A stretch of 64,000 bases of DNA from Limnanthes douglasii subsp. nivea (lineage: Eukaryota > Streptophyta > Magnoliopsida > Brassicales > Limnanthaceae), in the NCBI GenBank assembly GCA_036936605.1, contig JAUPFV010000005.1, positions 192,136,958-192,200,957 of the forward strand. Reading direction: 5' to 3'. This document shows, piece by piece, positions 60,921-64,000 of the stretch. The position numbers and the translations under genes are program-made. Position 1 is the stretch's first letter; each line of letters starts with the position of its first letter. The notes below the pieces were generated by a model. The model ran no database searches. It was not told the DNA's origin and worked only from the letters and a program-made list of their open reading frames with translations.

Positions 60921-62040
60921 TCAAAACACCTACTGGATTTTACTGAGGATCTTCTGAAAAATTTCCTCCTGAAGAATTTGAAAGGCCTCTTATACCTTTT
61001 TGTTTTTTGAAATCTTTTCTTAAATTTCTTGTAGTGCGACTTTTTCTTCGTAGGACATGTGCACTCATTCTTGTCTTTACATTTGATTTCCAAATAAGAA
61101 TTTCGACATGCCTTAGTGAGTAATTTCTTATTATTCATCATTGACTTAAAAAGCCTATGTTGATCGCACAGTTTTTCAATCACCGAAATAGTTAGTTGGT
61201 GGATTTCTCCTAAGGTGATTCTGGCTACTTCTCTTCCTCATGCTGCAATAGTCCTTTGCAGGTCTGGTTGAACTTATTTAGGAAGATATGCGATATATGT
61301 GTGCCTCAGATTGGGGTCATTAAATCCGTTGAGCATATAATACATTTTGGACATCCTCTGGTAGTGATACTAAAGATCTTTGGCCTCTAGTGAACAACAT
61401 CTCATTTCAAAATATTCTTGTCGGGCTTTTCTATCTATCAGAGAATAGTATCCGATAAATTCTTGATGTATGGTTCCCAGAATGTTTGCGGCATCTTCTA
61501 CTTGATAGATTTGTAACTATCGATAGTCACCCAAAGTATGAAACCACTCTCTAAGGGATCCCGTCATGCGGGAGAAAAATTCCTTCAGGACTTCTGACAG
61601 TTCAACATCACTTCTGGTCATTTAAAGATCAATCCATGCTCCAAAATCATGCAGCCTTGTTCTCCATTGGCGTGGATGAATCTCATAAAAAGTGAACCAA
61701 GGACCCCCTATTGGTTTGATGGGCTCTTTTTTAGATGTCAGAGGAACTGTTTCTTCTTCTATTTCTTCTGTGTCCTTGGCTCAGGCGTCTGAGTTCACGA
61801 AATTGGCCATTAGTAGATTGGTAATATCAGCCATTTTGGATTCCGGTTCTTTACTTTCTGTGAGATCTCATTCAGTAGATGTAGAGTTTTCCTTCGAGTA
61901 TAAGAATCAGAAAACCATATTTTGGGAGAGGTCGTCAATTTTCTATTTCCCCTTTGGGTTTTTTTTTTCAGCACAGGCTTTGGAGTAGGCCTTAATATAT
62001 CATGAGTCATTTTAAAATGGCTCGAGTAGTCAACTAGATG
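60818..62040 (-). pseudogene. Pararetroviral coat-protein region with CCHC zinc knuckle
   Basis: 61183-60818 ends with a Lys/Arg-rich stretch and the knuckle CFECGQKGHFSKNC (C-x2-C-x4-H-x4-C), the hallmark of retroviral and caulimovirid coat proteins that bind RNA. The preceding ~850 bp (61190-62040) hold decayed coat sequence in several frames, with the longest open pieces under 70 codons. Confidence 0.8.
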
Positions 62041-62061
62041 AGGAAAGAAGGACGGACTCGT

Positions 62062-63048
62062 TTACTTCGGAATATGCACCGGATTTGTATATGCAGGGAA
62101 GGGAATAAGTGACATCATCATGTCAGATTCAATTATAGCAATTTCTGCTTTTAAATTTTTGATTATCGTTTCCTTTTGGTCAAATTCTCGTCCCGTATTA
62201 TTCTGAAATATCATGCTTTTTAAGTCCTTATCTAGCTGATCGATTTGTGAACGTAACTTTTGATATAGTTGTTGAATTTGGCAGTTTAATTCCCCAAAAT
62301 TACACTCCACTTGCTTATTCTGACAAAGGACCTCTTCTACCTTATTATCTATCTTGTGTAGAACCATATTCTGAGCAATGTTGTTATTTGTATGCCAATT
62401 TAGGACAACTTCTTGTTGGCTGGGTTCTTCCATTTTTCCACTAGGCAATATCGAGGAAGGTTGTACATATGTCTTGGGTACAACCTTAGTTTGTGCATCC
62501 ACGTGTTTTTCTAGCTTCGGAAACTCATCTACGTATAATGTTGATCTAGGGGAAAACATCATATAGGAATGGAGAAGACTATCTCCATATGGCCTTTGCA
62601 TGTCTTGGGGATCCAAGACCTTCTCTTCGTCTTCATCTGAGTCGTCATCTGAATCGGAGCCTTCTATCCAGAATGTACATCCTTCATCACACATAGAAGG
62701 ATCAACGTCCCAAATAAAGTGGTCGTTTATCTTATCAGTATAAGAATGTGATCCGTCGGGGTGAAAACGGGCAATAGGTTTGTATTTTTCTCTTGGTTTG
62801 TAAACAAGGCACACCATGTTAGAGTGGAAGATTGGAACTTTTACCGCTTCTTCATGTTCAAGTTTATAAACCGTTTTTACTGTTCCATTGGTCTGTCTGA
62901 GGAAAGTAGGGACTTCCGTTCTAAGGAGATGTATTTTCTGTTTGAGTTCTTTCATAATTCGTGATCCACTCCAAAGGCATAAGCTTCTAAATTTCTTCTT
63001 TCGGGACCTGTCTTGGAATCTAGACGATAGTCGGGATTTTCTCATCAT
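62062..63048 (-). pseudogene. Pararetroviral polyprotein part between movement and coat domains
   Basis: A 328-codon open piece, the longest of the relic. An N-terminal basic part is followed by an acidic run (EGSDSDDDSDEDEEKV, about residues 128-143) and a coiled-coil C-terminal half rich in Gln/Asn/Leu (IQQLYQKLRSQIDQLDKDL). Its position fits the region that in related viruses supplies a virion-associated or coat N-terminal function. I do not recognise a catalytic domain. Its survival as one frame stands out against the broken neighbours. Confidence 0.6.
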
Positions 63049-63139
63049 TGCTTGCTAGCACCAAAAGAGCATTGGAAGATTGTTGTTTCGATGGTAGATA
63101 CATAGCATGATCCTATTAACGGTAGATAATCTGGTGGTG

Positions 63140-63791
63140 CAAGGTGGCCGACATAGAAGATCATTTTTGTTCGGCTCCTGTAATTTGCACCCGAACCTTC
63201 AAGAAAGTAGCGAGGTTTGGGTCTCGAAGTGACAGATTGAAATTGGGGAAGAACGTCAGAACTGCACTTCCATCATGAATGGTAGTAAGTATCGTGCCTA
63301 TGACCGCGTGTTGGTACTATAACAACCTTGTGTCAAATAAAGCGAGTCTTGCCGTGACCGGCAATCCTTTTCTCCCATGGTGTGTTAGGACTACCCGGAT
63401 AACTCCGAGGTGGAGGTGCGTGCATCCTTCTTCTTTCCACCGGGTTATGAGTTCTTCTGGTATCTCCATAGTGACATATTGTTCTGCAGTAGTTGCATGC
63501 AAAACACACTGGTCTAGTCTAGAAGACTGAACATATTCTTTTAGTAGAGGTCTTTTAGTACTGATCAGAGTTCAGATATTTTTTGCTAAAGATCCTCTTT
63601 TCCGGTAAAGGTTATAAGGGCTTACCAAGGGTAATGAAGATTCATTAACCTGGGAATTCTCAGGGACATGCGTGTATTCTATTAGGTTTTCTACTTTTGG
63701 AGGTCTGTGTTTTCGTACAAGATGATGGTAAGTTTAGGGTTGAAGAAAGCTGAATAAGGTCGTTTGAGGTGGTGGGTGTTTGTGAGGTCAT
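63140..63791 (-). pseudogene. Pararetroviral movement protein (30K superfamily)
   Basis: A likely start ATG at 63791 (MTSQTPTTSND). After a break, 63502-63317 has HLHLGVIRVVLTHHGRKG and LPVTARLALFDTRLL. The next frame has VLTFFPNFNLSLRDPNL and LKVRVQITGAEQ to about 63135. This is the pattern of caulimovirid movement proteins, which modify plasmodesmata. At least two breaks. Its presence separates this element from gypsy retrotransposons. Confidence 0.8.
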
Positions 63792-63850
63792 ATTGTTTGT
63801 GTGGGCTACTCTCTCTTGGTCACCTAGATCTTTTCTTTATTTCTTAGGAT

Positions 63851-64000
63851 ATTTCATCGACATTTGTTCGGATTCTTTTAGACTTTTCTTCTGGAGCCAA
63901 TAGAAATATGGATTGAAAAAAAGAAAATTTAAAGTATAGCGATTGTGTGATAATGATGAACAAAAAGTATCATATTTATAAGATTTTTTTTCGTTGCAAA
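63851..64000. other. Right edge, leader of the pararetrovirus or host flank
   Basis: AT-rich, with no primer site and no recognisable gene; the right junction of the viral relic is here or beyond the window. Confidence 0.4.

Larger units (their letters stand above)
57495..63850 (-). mobile_element. Endogenous pararetrovirus (Caulimoviridae), nearly genome-length, defective
   Basis: Reading down the minus strand, the order is: movement protein, acidic coiled-coil part, coat region with CCHC knuckle, aspartic protease, RT, RNase H, a C-terminal extension, promoter, poly(A) signal, leader with hairpins, tRNA-Met primer site. This is the gene order of a circular caulimovirid genome opened close to the primer site. 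There is no integrase and no LTR, and a 30K-type movement protein is present, which separates it from Ty3/gypsy elements. About 6.35 kb remain. The coding region is split by many stops and frameshifts, so it is a relic. Florendovirus-like organisation is possible; the genus cannot be decided by eye. Confidence 0.88.

Noticed and set aside
57495..63850. Ty3/gypsy retrotransposon
   Set aside because: RT, RNase H and the primer site would fit, but there is no integrase or LTR, a movement protein is present, and the promoter/leader order is that of a pararetrovirus.

Overview
The window is nuclear DNA of a flowering plant, most likely a eudicot. The signs are GT-AG introns of plant size, two well-preserved intron-containing plant genes (an LRR receptor-like pseudokinase and a 24-exon kinesin-4), AT-rich intergenic DNA, and many plant transposable elements. 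I cannot name the species.

Layout. 0-5.5 kb: decayed end of a Ty3/gypsy element of Tat/Athila type, with integrase on +, a tandem-repeat spacer, and a broken antisense ORF on -. 5.6-11.4 kb: a Mutator-like (MULE) locus with a truncated transposase copy, a 91-bp CpG-rich tandem array, and a complete, uninterrupted four-exon transposase gene whose protein ends in an OTU-like cysteine-protease domain. 11.6-13.0 kb: a second, non-autonomous MULE with ~280-bp terminal inverted repeats, a near-perfect 9-bp target duplication and what looks like a captured exon (Pack-MULE). 13.5-24.4 kb: the genic island, an LRR-III receptor pseudokinase (+, 654 aa, one intron) followed tail-to-tail by a kinesin of the KIN-4/FRA1 family (-, 1052 aa, 24 exons, one GC-AG intron). 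From memory the same pair lies side by side in Arabidopsis (AT3G50230/AT3G50240). 24.4-44 kb: AT-rich intergenic DNA with a MITE pair, a tRNA-derived SINE, copia fragments and a 15-bp minisatellite. 44.25-47.9 kb: a unit flanked by direct repeats (likely LTRs) that carries mRNA-like fragments of three unrelated host genes (DUF810/MUN, VPS35, UBP12/13) and a nested MITE. 48.2 kb: a second SINE copy. 48.5-55.9 kb: a LINE 3' fragment and a nearly full-length L1-type LINE with a C-terminal RNase H, both on +. 57.5-63.85 kb: a nearly genome-length endogenous pararetrovirus (Caulimoviridae) on -, with movement protein, coat/zinc knuckle, protease, RT, RNase H, and a recognisable promoter, poly(A) signal and tRNA-Met primer site. 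Its coding region is broken.

Only two loci look like ordinary host genes. The MULE transposase is the only transposable-element gene here that appears intact. Exon coordinates for the LRR kinase, kinesin and MULE transposase were worked out by hand from splice sites; in each case the reading frame closes exactly across all junctions. No database search was possible, so family names rest on motif recognition and memory.
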